64,000 nucleotides of DNA from Heyndrickxia sp050281185 (GCF_050281185.1 NZ_JBNNWS010000018.1:1-64000), one strand, 5' to 3'; positions 34,521 through 43,189 are shown, numbered from the stretch's first letter. Translations and numbers: made by a program. The notes: a model not told the origin generated them from the sequence alone.

Positions 34521-35579
34521 TTACTTTCTGGTTGTATGTTTCTTTATTACTGGCATTATTTCTGTTGCAATCAGTTCAATATTTTTTGCAATTTTATCGA
34601 ACGGCACGCCACCAAAGTCGATTTGTGCCATGAACCTCTGTTGACCGTAAAGTTCGTATTGGTAGAGCATTTTTTCAATAATTTGCTGTGGACTACCTAT
34701 CATTAACGCATCACGATAGTCAATTGCTTGTGCGAATTGCTGCTTTGGATAGCCGCCTCCTCTTAAAGCCAACATGCCAGAATTCGCATGTGGATAATAT
34801 TCACGAAGAGCGTCCTGTGAATTTTCCGCAGTGTAAAACAAGCTTGTTGTGGCAATAGGCAGTGTTGTTGGGTCAAAACCATTTCTCTCTGCAGCCTCTC
34901 GATATGCATCTACTGATACTTTAAAATTAATCGCTGGACCACCAAGTGTTGTCAGCATCATCGGTACACCTGCATAGCCTGCTTTAATGGCACTTGCTGG
35001 CGGACCGCCTACAGCTCTCCAAATTGGCAAATGGCCTTTTGGGGGCTGTGGAAGAATATACGCATTATTAAGCGGGGAACGGAATTGACCTTCCCATGTC
35101 ACCTTATCTTCGTCATTTAATTTCAACAGAAGTTCCATTTTTTCTTCAAATAATTCCTCATAATCACGCACATCAAATCCGAGCAAGCTATAAGCCCCAA
35201 CCCGTGAGCCACGCCCAGCAACAATTTCAGCCCGTCCTTTTGAGATTAAATCTAGTGTCGCAAAATCTTCATACACTCGCACAGGATCTGAAGTACTTAA
35301 AACTGTTGCCGAGCTGGCAATTTTAATATTTTTTGTGGCTTGTGCAATAGCACCTAATATAACCGTATGCGCTTGCGTTGTGAAATGTATTTGATGACTT
35401 TCACCAACAGCAAATACATCAAGTCCCGCCTCATCTGCTAGCTTACTTGCTTCGATTAATTCATGAATTCGTTGTTCAGCGCTAATACGACTACCTGTGA
35501 GTGGGTTTGGTAAATGATCACCAATCGAATATAAACCGAATTCTAGTCCTTTATTTGTATCGATGCGATATTTTTCCAT
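34521..35579 (-). CDS. LLM-class flavin-dependent oxidoreductase (luciferase-like)
   Basis: This (beta/alpha)8 bacterial-luciferase-family protein has about 352 residues. Typical segments are LEFGLYSIGDHLPNPLTGSR, LDVFAVGESHQIHFTTQAHT, ASSATVLSTSDPVRVYEDFA and ISKGRAEIVAGRGSRVGAYS. I prefer ATG 35579 (MEKYRIDTNKG), 9 bases after AAGGAG. The frame overlaps the end of the VOC gene and is followed by an FMN reductase, a common two-component monooxygenase arrangement. The aromatic or quinone substrate is inferred from the MhqR-like operator. Confidence 0.87.
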   Translation of the reverse strand: MEKYRIDTNKGLEFGLYSIGDHLPNPLTGSRISAEQRIHELIEASKLADEAGLDVFAVGESHQIHFTTQAHTVILGAIAQATKNIKIASSATVLSTSDPVRVYEDFATLDLISKGRAEIVAGRGSRVGAYSLLGFDVRDYEELFEEKMELLLKLNDEDKVTWEGQFRSPLNNAYILPQPPKGHLPIWRAVGGPPASAIKAGYAGVPMMLTTLGGPAINFKVSVDAYREAAERNGFDPTTLPIATTSLFYTAENSQDALREYYPHANSGMLALRGGGYPKQQFAQAIDYRDALMIGSPQQIIEKMLYQYELYGQQRFMAQIDFGGVPFDKIAKNIELIATEIMPVIKKHTTRK

Positions 35580-35595
35580 CTTCATGCTCTCCTTT

Positions 35596-36537
35596 TTAAT
35601 CAAGAGGTTTTAATTTTGCTTCTATTTCTTCACGTTTATCTTCTAAAAATGGTGGTAGATCTAAATCTTTTCCTAATGCTTCTACTGTTGAATCGGCTAT
35701 GAATCCTGGCCCATCTGTCGCCATTTCAAATAAAATGCCATTTGAATCACGGAAATATAAGCTTTGAAAGTAAAAGCGATCGACAATGCCTGATGATTGG
35801 TATCCGCGCTCTTTCACTACTTCGTCCCAATAGCGCAACTCATCTTCGTTTTTCACACGAATAGCCAAATGATGGATACTACCTCGACCTGGTTTTTCAC
35901 TTGGTCCTACAAGCTGCTTCACGACAATTTCGCCAAATGCTTGCCCTTCAATGGATTGATAAATGCCCTCATTTTCTGTTCGAATCACTTCTACATATCC
36001 CAAAATATCCTTTAATGTTTTAGCTGTTCGTTCCAAATACCTCACTGTTATTTCAACAGTTCCCATACCGAGAATACGATGTTCTTGCTCCACGCTGGAA
36101 TCCTTCCAAGCAGTCCAGTGCTCAGGTATTTCTTCGCCATTATTATTCAGCAAAATAAGGCGTAACCCTTCTTGATCCTCAAATGGAAGTGCTGCCCTGC
36201 CTGCATATGTTGTGATTTCACCATGCTTAACATCAAATTGCTCAAAGCGTTTCTTCCAATACTCTAAACTTTCAATTGATGGTACAAGCAAGCCAATTTG
36301 AGTAATAGCATTTGTTCCACGAGTTGTTCTTCCAGCAATCGGCATTTCAAAAAAGGTAAGCTCAGTACCGGCACTTCCCGTTAAATCTCCATAAAATAAG
36401 TGATACATCGATGGATCGTCTTGATTAACAGTCTTTTTAACTCTCCTCAAACCTAACATGTTTTGATAGAAATCATTATTCATTTGAGCGTTTTTTGTAA
36501 TCATTGAAATATGATGATGTCCAGAAATTTTATACAT
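35596..36537 (-). CDS. Ring-cleaving dioxygenase of the VOC superfamily (MhqA/MhqO-like)
   Basis: This is a 313-residue protein with two paired VOC modules. Metal ligands are expected at HHHISMITKNAQMNNDFYQN (His near residue 7), SIHHLAIRVKNEDELRYWDE (His near 218) and SNGILFEMATDGPGF (Glu near 269). Bacillus subtilis MhqA and MhqO, which detoxify hydroquinones, have this architecture. TAAGGAGGATC precedes the ATG. A 16-base inverted repeat lies in the short gap to the MarR gene. Role in quinone or aromatic degradation is inference from family plus operator. Confidence 0.85.
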   Translation of the reverse strand: MYKISGHHHISMITKNAQMNNDFYQNMLGLRRVKKTVNQDDPSMYHLFYGDLTGSAGTELTFFEMPIAGRTTRGTNAITQIGLLVPSIESLEYWKKRFEQFDVKHGEITTYAGRAALPFEDQEGLRLILLNNNGEEIPEHWTAWKDSSVEQEHRILGMGTVEITVRYLERTAKTLKDILGYVEVIRTENEGIYQSIEGQAFGEIVVKQLVGPSEKPGRGSIHHLAIRVKNEDELRYWDEVVKERGYQSSGIVDRFYFQSLYFRDSNGILFEMATDGPGFIADSTVEALGKDLDLPPFLEDKREEIEAKLKPLD

Positions 36538-36558
36538 AGATGATCCTCCTTATTTTTA

Positions 36559-36574
36559 ACTTGATTAGTCAAGT
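36559..36574. promoter_or_regulatory. Inverted repeat in the marR-dioxygenase gap
   Basis: ACTTGA-TTAG-TCAAGT lies 22-37 bases upstream of the dioxygenase ATG. It differs from the main operator at 37101. It could be a second MarR-type site, or an RNA hairpin processing the operon. Confidence 0.35.
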
Positions 36575-36589
36575 GATTGTGTAAAAAAA

Positions 36590-37033
36590 TTACTTGGGCG
36601 GTAATTCTTTTTTTTGGCTATTTTTATGGACACGTGTTATTAGCGTATACAATGTTTTCGTTTCTTCCTCGCTTAATACATCATCAAAAAATGATGATTG
36701 AAACGCAAGTTGAGCTGGCATAGCTTCCTCTAAAATCGCTTCACCCTTCTCAGTTAGGCTAATCGTTTTCGTTTTCCAATCTTGCTTACGTACAATATAT
36801 CCATCTTTCTCAAGTCGTGCTAGCATTCGGGAGATTCCACCTTGCGTAACCGTTACTTTTTCAGCTAACTCAATTTGAGTAAGTGGTTGATATACATGTA
36901 TTTGTACGAGCACATCAAATTGAGCAGTTGTTAAATCAAAACGCTTTAAAAAATCATTCGACAGTTGGTTACTGCGGTTCGTAAAACGCATCAAACGTAA
37001 CCATATTAAAGACCCCATCGTATTATTACGCAT
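36590..37033 (-). CDS. MarR-family regulator, MhqR-like
   Basis: This is a 147-residue winged-helix regulator. The recognition region is QPLTQIELAEKVTVTQGGIS followed by RMLARLEKDGYIVRKQDWKT (the beta wing with conserved D/R). The N-terminal dimerisation helix is WLRLMRFTNRSNQLSNDFLK. GGGAGGAAAAAG precedes the ATG. The perfect palindrome at 37101-37120 just upstream matches the published TATCTCGAATTCGAGATA site of B. subtilis MhqR almost completely, so the protein probably represses its own operon and responds to quinones. Confidence 0.87.
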   Translation of the reverse strand: MRNNTMGSLIWLRLMRFTNRSNQLSNDFLKRFDLTTAQFDVLVQIHVYQPLTQIELAEKVTVTQGGISRMLARLEKDGYIVRKQDWKTKTISLTEKGEAILEEAMPAQLAFQSSFFDDVLSEEETKTLYTLITRVHKNSQKKELPPK

Positions 37034-37100
37034 TTCTTTTTCCTCCCTATCACTAACCTTGCTATCACTTTACTACTCAATTGAGGAGAAATCAAGTATT

Positions 37101-37120
37101 AAATCTCGAATTCGAGATTT
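37101..37120. promoter_or_regulatory. MhqR-type operator
   Basis: AAATCTCGAATTCGAGATTT is a perfect 20-base palindrome. It shares the ATCTCGAATTCGAGAT core with the MhqR box known from Bacillus subtilis. It lies 68 bases upstream of the marR start. Confidence 0.75.
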
Positions 37121-37321
37121 TTTGTTTCGATAAAAATACAAAGATAATCGCTTTTTAGATTAATTGTTTCGTACACTATCATTTTATTTCTAAGTTTTGC
37201 TTATAATTATAGATATCGTATTCAATATTTTGCTTTTCTCTAATATCCCATTCTTTTCTATACATGGCTCTTTCAGCTGTATTACACAGAAGCTATCCAA
37301 TATTTAGAATAGCTTCTTTAC

Positions 37322-38182
37322 TTATTCAAAAACAGTCACAATAACTCCACCTATATTGTCCCCTGAAATTTCGTAATGCTTATTCACTGGAACATTTACG
37401 TTAATATTCTCTGAAACTTTATAATAAGAAATCGTATATTTTTTACCTTCAATATACGTTGCAATTTCTTTTTTCTCTTTTAAGAAATCCAAATATTCCT
37501 CTAAAGTAAAATTATTTTTTTGCATAACAGCACTATGAGGTAAACCGACATAACGTATATGCCATGGCTCATATTGAATCCCTGTAATATTACTTTTATT
37601 TTTCGGATAGCGTAAAACAAATCCGTATTTCCATACATTTTCCTCAATCCATTTTCCTTCAGGAGCTTTCTCCATTTTCATTTGAGTAGACCCAACATCA
37701 AGTGATAAGCCTAAATTATGTTCACTATATCCTGCTGGAAGTGCGTAATCAGAGCCCATTTCCTCATATAGCTTCCTTTGTTCTTTAAAATCCCGATAGC
37801 CGCTACTCAGCAAAAAATGCTGTACTCCTTCTTTTTCTGCTGCATCTACAATCTTCAAAAAATTTTTCACAATATCTTTTGATAAGCGAAGGTTTCTATC
37901 ATATATCACATACCCTCTTATTAATTCAGTATTTTGAAATACATTTATAATATCAGAACTTATACTATCTTTCTTAACAGAGTAATCTTTATTAACTAGT
38001 AATAAATTCCCTTTATAAATTTGTTCCTTTGTAATCTCCCTCTTTTCAGTATTCGCAACATTTACTTTATCACCTTTTTCTACGATTTTAACATCTATCC
38101 CCTTTTGAAATAACAGTGCAATATAAATCCCAACACATACTGTACACAATATAAAAAGAGAAATAAATACCCACTTCTTCAT
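37322..38182 (-). CDS. vanY: D-alanyl-D-alanine carboxypeptidase, VanY type (peptidase M15B)
   Basis: This is a 286-residue protein with an N-terminal membrane anchor (residues 4-25) and an extracytoplasmic VanY domain. Zinc ligands and the catalytic base are visible as SEHNLGLSLDVG (His155, Asp162) and EPWHIRYVG (Glu205, His208). GYRDFKEQRKLYEE is also typical. It removes the terminal D-Ala of peptidoglycan precursors or stem peptides. It lies 82 bases downstream of the VanS-like kinase in the same direction. No vanH, vanA or vanX is present nearby. A hairpin (AGAAGCTAT/ATAGCTTCT, 37289-37320) follows the stop. Confidence 0.87.
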   Translation of the reverse strand: MKKWVFISLFILCTVCVGIYIALLFQKGIDVKIVEKGDKVNVANTEKREITKEQIYKGNLLLVNKDYSVKKDSISSDIINVFQNTELIRGYVIYDRNLRLSKDIVKNFLKIVDAAEKEGVQHFLLSSGYRDFKEQRKLYEEMGSDYALPAGYSEHNLGLSLDVGSTQMKMEKAPEGKWIEENVWKYGFVLRYPKNKSNITGIQYEPWHIRYVGLPHSAVMQKNNFTLEEYLDFLKEKKEIATYIEGKKYTISYYKVSENINVNVPVNKHYEISGDNIGGVIVTVFE

Positions 38183-38264
38183 TCCTAGTTCCTCCTTGAC
38201 CTAACATACGTATAGGATAGAAAAAACTATTAAAATAAAAAGTGGGGTAAACTTAAAATTTTTA

Positions 38265-39371
38265 TTAAATTTCAGAGCTATCTTCTTTTGGCAATCTCAC
38301 TTCAAATATTGTTCTTATTACATTACTTTCAGCGGAGATCGTCCCATTATGCTGCTCCACAATATTTTTTGCAATAAATAAACCAAGACCTGTACCGTCT
38401 TGTTGCTCCGTTCTAGCTTTATCACCTGTATAAAACATATCAAAAAGATATGGCAAATCTTCTTCTGGAATGCTATCTCCGTAATTAATAATTTGTACGA
38501 CAACTTCTCCATTATCAATATATCCATTCATATCAACAAATTGCCCATCATATCCGTAGCGAATAGCATTCGTTAAAAGGTTTTCAAATACTCTAGCTAA
38601 CAATTTTCCATCACCATTAATAAGCAAATGCGAATTAACATTCAATCTAGCTTCTAAATTTTGCTTCTCTAATAACGGATATAATTCCTCATCTAACTGT
38701 ATAAGTAATTCACTTATATCAATTGTTTTTTTATCTAACTTTATTATGCCATAATTCATTCGCGTAATTTCAAATAACTCATCAATTAAACTTTCAAGTC
38801 GTTGAGATTTCGTAAATGCAATCGTAGAAAAATGTTTAATCTGTTCATTCGTCAAATTTTCATCTTTGAGAATTAAATCTAGATAACCTAAAATAGATGT
38901 TAATGGCGTTCTTAAATCATGAGCTAAGTTAACAACTAGCTGATCTTTACTACTTTCTGCAAAATCTCCTCTTTCAACCGCTTCTTTTAACTTTTCGCTC
39001 GCTAAGTTAATTTCACGCGCAATATTTCCGAATTCATCATTTGATGAAATAAGAACTTTATTTGTAAAATCACCATTAGCGAGATAATGAATGCCGTTAG
39101 AAATTTCATTAAAATACTTTAAGTATGGTTTTGTTAAAAAGAAAAAGAATAAAATAGATAATGGGATAAAGAAAATCAAAAAGAAATTAATATCTCCAAA
39201 CTCTCTTATTATTGACCTAAATTGGGCTAGAGGATCTTCAAAGCGCACCATCGTTTTATAATAGAACTGTAATCCTTTATAAATCATATATGTTACGCCA
39301 GCTGCTAATACCATACTTAACGTAAACAAGACGAGCATTTTAAAACGAAAGCTTCTCATCAATTTAGCCAT
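38265..39371 (-). CDS. vanS: Sensor histidine kinase, VanS-like
   Basis: This is a 368-residue two-pass kinase. Membrane segments lie at residues 12-32 and 61-81 with a short extracytoplasmic loop, followed by a HAMP region. The HisKA motif is NLAHDLRTPLTSILGY (His151). The ATPase has an N-box ENLLTNAIRYG and a G-box DGTGLGLFIAKNI. The small sensor loop resembles VanS-type and other cell-envelope kinases. It overlaps the response regulator gene by 8 bases. Ligand and true glycopeptide response are inference. Confidence 0.87.
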   Translation of the reverse strand: MAKLMRSFRFKMLVLFTLSMVLAAGVTYMIYKGLQFYYKTMVRFEDPLAQFRSIIREFGDINFFLIFFIPLSILFFFFLTKPYLKYFNEISNGIHYLANGDFTNKVLISSNDEFGNIAREINLASEKLKEAVERGDFAESSKDQLVVNLAHDLRTPLTSILGYLDLILKDENLTNEQIKHFSTIAFTKSQRLESLIDELFEITRMNYGIIKLDKKTIDISELLIQLDEELYPLLEKQNLEARLNVNSHLLINGDGKLLARVFENLLTNAIRYGYDGQFVDMNGYIDNGEVVVQIINYGDSIPEEDLPYLFDMFYTGDKARTEQQDGTGLGLFIAKNIVEQHNGTISAESNVIRTIFEVRLPKEDSSEI

Positions 39372-40062
39372 TGAAAGTATAGCCTACCCCCCATACCGTT
39401 TTTATTAACTTATTCTTTCTTTTATCCTCCCCAAGTTTTTTTCGTAAAGTACGAATATGTACCATAACTGTATTTCCACCTTCGTAATAATCATCTGCCC
39501 ATACTTGCTGAAAAATATTTTCAACACTATATACTTTCTTCGGATGACTCGCTAATAAATATAAAATATCAAACTCTTTTGGGGTTAATTCAATTTGCTC
39601 TCGGTATACATTTACCGTTCGTCGCTCAGGATCAATAATAACTCCGCCTACTTCTAAAACGGATTTATTCTTCTCTACTTTCGGCTGATTTAACGTAAGA
39701 AATCGGCGTAGTTGTGCATTTACGCGCGCAACTAATTCAATCGGTGTGAAAGGCTTAGTCATATAATCATCCGCGCCTAGTACAAGACCTGTCACCTTAT
39801 CAAAATCAGATGTTTTCGCACTTAAGAAAATGATAGGCATATGATGTTTCATACGAATTTGTCGCGTTACTTCATAACCGTCCATTTTGGGCATCATAAT
39901 ATCTAAAACAACTAGATCGATTGGCTGTGATTGAATGATACGAACTGCTTCTTCTCCATCAGTAGCCTTCACAACATGATAACCTTCGTTTTCTAAATGT
40001 ATCCCAATTAATTCAGCAATTTCCACCTCATCATCAGCTATTAAAATTGAAATACGCTTCAT
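39364..40062 (-). CDS. vanR: OmpR-family response regulator, VanR-like
   Basis: This is a 232-residue protein with a receiver domain (acidic pocket Asp10/Asp11, phosphoacceptor Asp54 in VVLDIMMPKMDGYEV) and a C-terminal OmpR-type winged helix (IELTPKEFDILYLLASHPKK, then NTVMVHIRTLRKKLGEDKRK). The ATG is one base downstream of the stop of a serine-recombinase remnant whose last codons (CAGGAGGGGG) serve as its ribosome binding site. Confidence 0.9.
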   Translation of the reverse strand: MKRISILIADDEVEIAELIGIHLENEGYHVVKATDGEEAVRIIQSQPIDLVVLDIMMPKMDGYEVTRQIRMKHHMPIIFLSAKTSDFDKVTGLVLGADDYMTKPFTPIELVARVNAQLRRFLTLNQPKVEKNKSVLEVGGVIIDPERRTVNVYREQIELTPKEFDILYLLASHPKKVYSVENIFQQVWADDYYEGGNTVMVHIRTLRKKLGEDKRKNKLIKTVWGVGYTFNG

Positions 40063-40063
40063 T

Positions 40064-40243
40064 TTATTCCCCCTCCTGTTTAAGAAAGCTTGCTTTTTCT
40101 AAGCTATTTTCGTATTCTTTGACTCTTCTATAAAATGTATTACTCATCATTCCTACTCTTCGCATTGCTTCTACTGCAGTTATTTTATGTTGCTTCCATT
40201 CTTGATACGTACATATAAGTTTATCATCAATCTCATTTTTTTA
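40064..40243 (-). pseudogene. C-terminal fragment of a serine recombinase/resolvase
   Basis: The minus strand reads KNEIDDKLICTYQEWKQHKI, then TAVEAMRRVGMSNTFYRRVK and EYENSLEKASFLKQEGE-stop. This is the helix-turn-helix tail (TAVEAxRxLxxxxxTFYRRVKEYE) of Tn3-type resolvases and invertases. An in-frame stop lies just upstream and the catalytic domain is missing. The fragment abuts vanR. Confidence 0.7.
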
Positions 40244-40249
40244 CGGCAA

Positions 40250-40310
40250 TAATAAAATTGTTTAATTTTTATCAAAAAATAAGAGCCTTACTTCATTTGA
40301 ATTGTAATAA
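40250..40310. repeat. Short repeated AT-rich motif, left copy
   Basis: AAAATTGTTTAATTTTTATC (from about 40254) recurs as TAAAGTTGTTTAATTCTTAC (about 40318) and ATAAAGTTGTTTAATTTTTG (about 40751). The motif looks like decayed ends of a mobile element. No gene is seen in 40244-40970. Confidence 0.3.
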
Positions 40311-40525
40311 GTCTTTTTAAAGTTGTTTAATTCTTACCGAGCAAACGCCCCCAATAGTTACTAAGTAGGAAACTCTATAACGGATATAAGTTAATCAAAA
40401 TCATAAAATGCTGAGGCCACATAAAGACCTAAATTTTCAACTAGTAGATACCAATTACACTTCATCTATAATTATATTATTATCTGACCATTCTTCTAAC
40501 AATCTTATTGAATATACTATGATTC

Positions 40526-40889
40526 TGCTAGAACAGAGCAAATAGACAAAAATGAACTATTTTTTAAATCACCATTGTTCCTTACGGACAATAAATTTCC
40601 AAAAATATTAATCTTAATGTAACATCCAAAATAAGAAGCAAATGAAATAGTGAACCCCTGAATTTGGCTGAAATTGGTCAAATTCAGGGGCTTTGGTTTT
40701 TGGAAATAGTAAAAAACTAGTTCAAATTCAAGGAGCTTACTTGTACAATGACAATAAAGTTGTTTAATTTTTGATGAAAAATACTTCACCAAACGAAAAA
40801 TTAACAATAAAGTCGTTTTGAAATCTAAGTTTTATTCCATATTAGCGCCCGATTGCGGTATAAATATTATATTTTTGCTAGAACAGAGC
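40526..40889. repeat. Segment bounded by 14-base direct repeats, with a central hairpin
   Basis: TGCTAGAACAGAGC occurs at 40526-40539 and 40876-40889. Between them is a perfect 12-base hairpin, CCCCTGAATTTG (40655-40666) with CAAATTCAGGGG (40679-40690). This could be a small non-coding insertion or a remnant flanked by repeats. Its nature is uncertain. Confidence 0.35.
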
Positions 40890-40970
40890 TAACAAAATCG
40901 GTGTTTCTTCTGGATATTTGTGTTTATTATGGGTCAAGACATGATAGCTTACATTTCTTTCTGAGAGATC

Positions 40971-41492
40971 CTATTCTACTAAGGATTCTGTTATTTTCCC
41001 ATCTAGATTTTTAATCGCCAACATTGAGTTATCCTGAATGATACCTGTATCTACAAAACCAAATGAAGCGTATAATGTTTTAGCTTTGACATTACTTGTA
41101 TGATAAAAGAGGGTTACATATTCTGCTTCCCCATATGGCATATTTTCAATATCCATCAACATTTTTTCAAAAGCAAGTTTGCCATATCCTTTTCCTTGGA
41201 AACTTTTATCAATCATATTATGCCAAATAAAATAACTCTTCTTGCCATAGAAAACTTCATTTTCAAATGATTCATGATCCATCGTATCGTAAATATACAT
41301 CAAAAACCCAACCATAGTATCATCAGCATAAATGGCTAGTGGAGTCGCTGGTATACCATCTGTGTTCAACATATGAGCATCTGCAAAGCTTCTGAGGTTA
41401 GTAGTTTCTATAAAGTCTTTCTGGTTTTCTCCAACTTCAAGTGCTATTACTTCATCTATGTTATCCCCGGTTATCTTTCGTAATTCAATCAT
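40971..41492 (-). CDS. GNAT acetyltransferase, spermine/spermidine-type (BltD-like)
   Basis: This is a 173-residue GNAT protein. Motif A is DKSFQGKGYGKLAFEKMLMD, with IWHNMIDKSF before it and LFYHTSNVKAKTLYASFGFV after, a layout typical of polyamine-type acetyltransferases such as BltD. I chose ATG 41492 (MIELRKITGDN), which follows GGAGAGGAG. An upstream in-frame start lacks a site. Substrate is inference. Confidence 0.83.
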   Translation of the reverse strand: MIELRKITGDNIDEVIALEVGENQKDFIETTNLRSFADAHMLNTDGIPATPLAIYADDTMVGFLMYIYDTMDHESFENEVFYGKKSYFIWHNMIDKSFQGKGYGKLAFEKMLMDIENMPYGEAEYVTLFYHTSNVKAKTLYASFGFVDTGIIQDNSMLAIKNLDGKITESLVE

Positions 41493-41729
41493 TTTTTTCT
41501 CCTCTCCTAAGTCAAGCCACTTCCACACCTAGTCTAAAACATTATAAACACAATTTCCATAATTGTAAAAATAGGGTATATAAATATTCACCCATGCTAA
41601 CTCTTTTTCGCCTGTGATTTCTAACCCTTGTTCCGCAAAATGGCCCGATTGATGAAGATCGTTATTGAAGTAGTCGAGTAAAAGGGAGTCTTTCTACCTT
41701 GCGATAAATTGTACTCCTCCCCCCACACA

Positions 41730-41762
41730 GAACCGTGCTTGCGCTATTAACGCACACGGCTC
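41730..41762 (-). ncRNA. Group II intron domain V
   Basis: On the minus strand this 33-base hairpin starts GAGCCGTGTGCG and ends AAGCACGGTTC, with the AGC triad near the 5' end and the mid-stem bulge expected of domain V. Confidence 0.7.
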
Positions 41763-41776
41763 CTCCTAGTTATCAT

Positions 41777-42013
41777 TTACAAAATATAGCTAATCTCTTT
41801 TCTTAAATCGTAAATATTAACCTTAACTCTTGCGTAAGGTAAAGGATATTTATTAAGAAAGAGTCTGAATTTATCCCAAGTAAATGATTTCCTTTGACTT
41901 CTTCTGTTGAGCCATTTAAACAGTAGGTATCCGATTTTGTCTCTGAATTTGTTTACACTTTGGGTATTATCTGTGATGCAATAATAATTGTAATAACCTT
42001 CATTGGTACTACG
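41777..42013 (-). pseudogene. C-terminus of a group II intron reverse transcriptase/maturase
   Basis: The reading frame gives YYNYYCITDNTQSVNKFRDK, then LLFKWLNRRSQRKSFTWDKF and YPLPYARVKV before TAA at 41779-41777. This is the maturase X-domain/C-terminal region of LtrA-type proteins (NRRSQKKSFTW). Upstream reverse transcriptase motifs are absent. Confidence 0.75.
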
Positions 42014-42616
42014 CTGCTATCCGACTCCCTACAACGGCATTTGGTTTCTTTGCTTATTATCACTTGTACACCATACTCTTCTAAAAAAAGAAAAGACCGT
42101 TAGGGTCTCCTGAGTTGCCGTATCATATCAATGTATAACGTGCCAAGGTCTCTGACTCCAGAGAGGTTTTATCCTTCTTGCCCTTAACGAATGATAAAAT
42201 GTAGCTTTCTGCTGCGCTTAAGGCATCAGCCCTCTCGGTTTACTAACATTATGGAGCTCAATCCCTTCAACCATTTGGCTTTTGGCCCGCTACCTAACTG
42301 TCTACGCTTAAAGATTAAAGTTACCTTTAACCCTCCAAGACTCGCTACTAGCGAATGGCTAGTTCTTACTCGACGGGAATCCCACCCGCTATATGATACG
42401 ACCTATGCTCGGCCGCACAAGCGCACGTTTGTTGAATACTGTAAAGTCATCCGTTATGGATGATTAATATAAACGGAAATATTGTACGCTAAGGCTGAAA
42501 ACGTGATACAAAAGGGATGGTCCAATAACGTTCGTTTTAGGAAAATAAACTAATGCAAAAAACTTTCTATTCTTTAAAACATATAAGCCCGTCCAAGAGA
42601 GGATGGGTTAAAAAAT

Positions 42617-43189
42617 TTAATTATTCGTGTATTCCTCTTTAAGTATGCTGTATATTTCTAAATCAACAACTCCTTTGTCTGACCATAAAGAAGCTTGTCT
42701 TAACAATCCTTCTTTCATAAATCCGTTTTTCAAGAGGACTTTCTTTGAAATCTCGTTTGCAGGCATCACCTCTGCTTGAATTCTGTTAATATTAACTTCT
42801 TCAAATAAAAATTTTACTAACGTATGAACGGATTCGGTTGCAATGCCCTTACCCCAATAATCTTCTGCCAAATAATAACCAATAGTTACCATGTTCACTT
42901 TTTGGTTAAAGTCCATAGATTCCAAAATTCCAACCAATTTATTACTTTGATTCTTCTGAAAGATACCCCACTTGACTCTTCTTTTTTTATCGTAATCCTT
43001 ATCAAAATGACCAATCATCTTACTTACCGTTTGTAAGTTATGTCTGGGAATCATTCCGCAATATTTGAATACTTTGTCATTGTCGTAGATCGAATATAAT
43101 TCTTGTAAGTGTACCTCTTCGATTTTTTTTAATATCAGATTCGTAGATTCCAATACTGGAAAACCCCCGAAAACTTTTTCAATATTCAT
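42617..43189 (-). CDS. GNAT acetyltransferase, RimJ/RimL type
   Basis: This is a 190-residue member of the RimJ/RimL subgroup. The N-terminus LESTNLILKKIEEVHLQELY, motif A YYLAEDYWGKGIATESVHTL and the end NRIQAEVMPANEISKKVLLK followed by NGFMKEGLLRQ are diagnostic. GGGAGGAAG precedes the ATG. Likely acetylates a protein N-terminus or a small amine, target unknown. Monocistronic. Confidence 0.87.
   Translation of the reverse strand: MNIEKVFGGFPVLESTNLILKKIEEVHLQELYSIYDNDKVFKYCGMIPRHNLQTVSKMIGHFDKDYDKKRRVKWGIFQKNQSNKLVGILESMDFNQKVNMVTIGYYLAEDYWGKGIATESVHTLVKFLFEEVNINRIQAEVMPANEISKKVLLKNGFMKEGLLRQASLWSDKGVVDLEIYSILKEEYTNN

Larger units (their letters stand above)
41673..42426 (-). mobile_element. 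Group II intron, internally deleted remnant
   Basis: Read on the minus strand, the element begins GTGCGCTTGTGCGGCC at 42426, a typical group II 5' end (GUGYG). Domain I-like structured sequence follows (42426-42100). Only the last about 75 codons of the intron-encoded protein remain (41777-42013). Domain V (41730-41762) and a domain VI-like stem end near ACTCGAC at about 41673. A complete intron would be about 2-2.5 kb, so most of the reverse transcriptase is deleted. 3' boundary uncertain by a few bases. Confidence 0.7.

Noticed and set aside
37322..40062. Full glycopeptide-resistance cluster
   Set aside because: Only vanR-, vanS- and vanY-like genes are present. No vanH, vanA/B or vanX was found in the window, and ddl lacks any sign of being a D-Ala-D-Lac ligase that I could see.
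42191..42463. Plus-strand 90-codon frame
   Set aside because: It is antisense to the structured 5' part of the group II intron.
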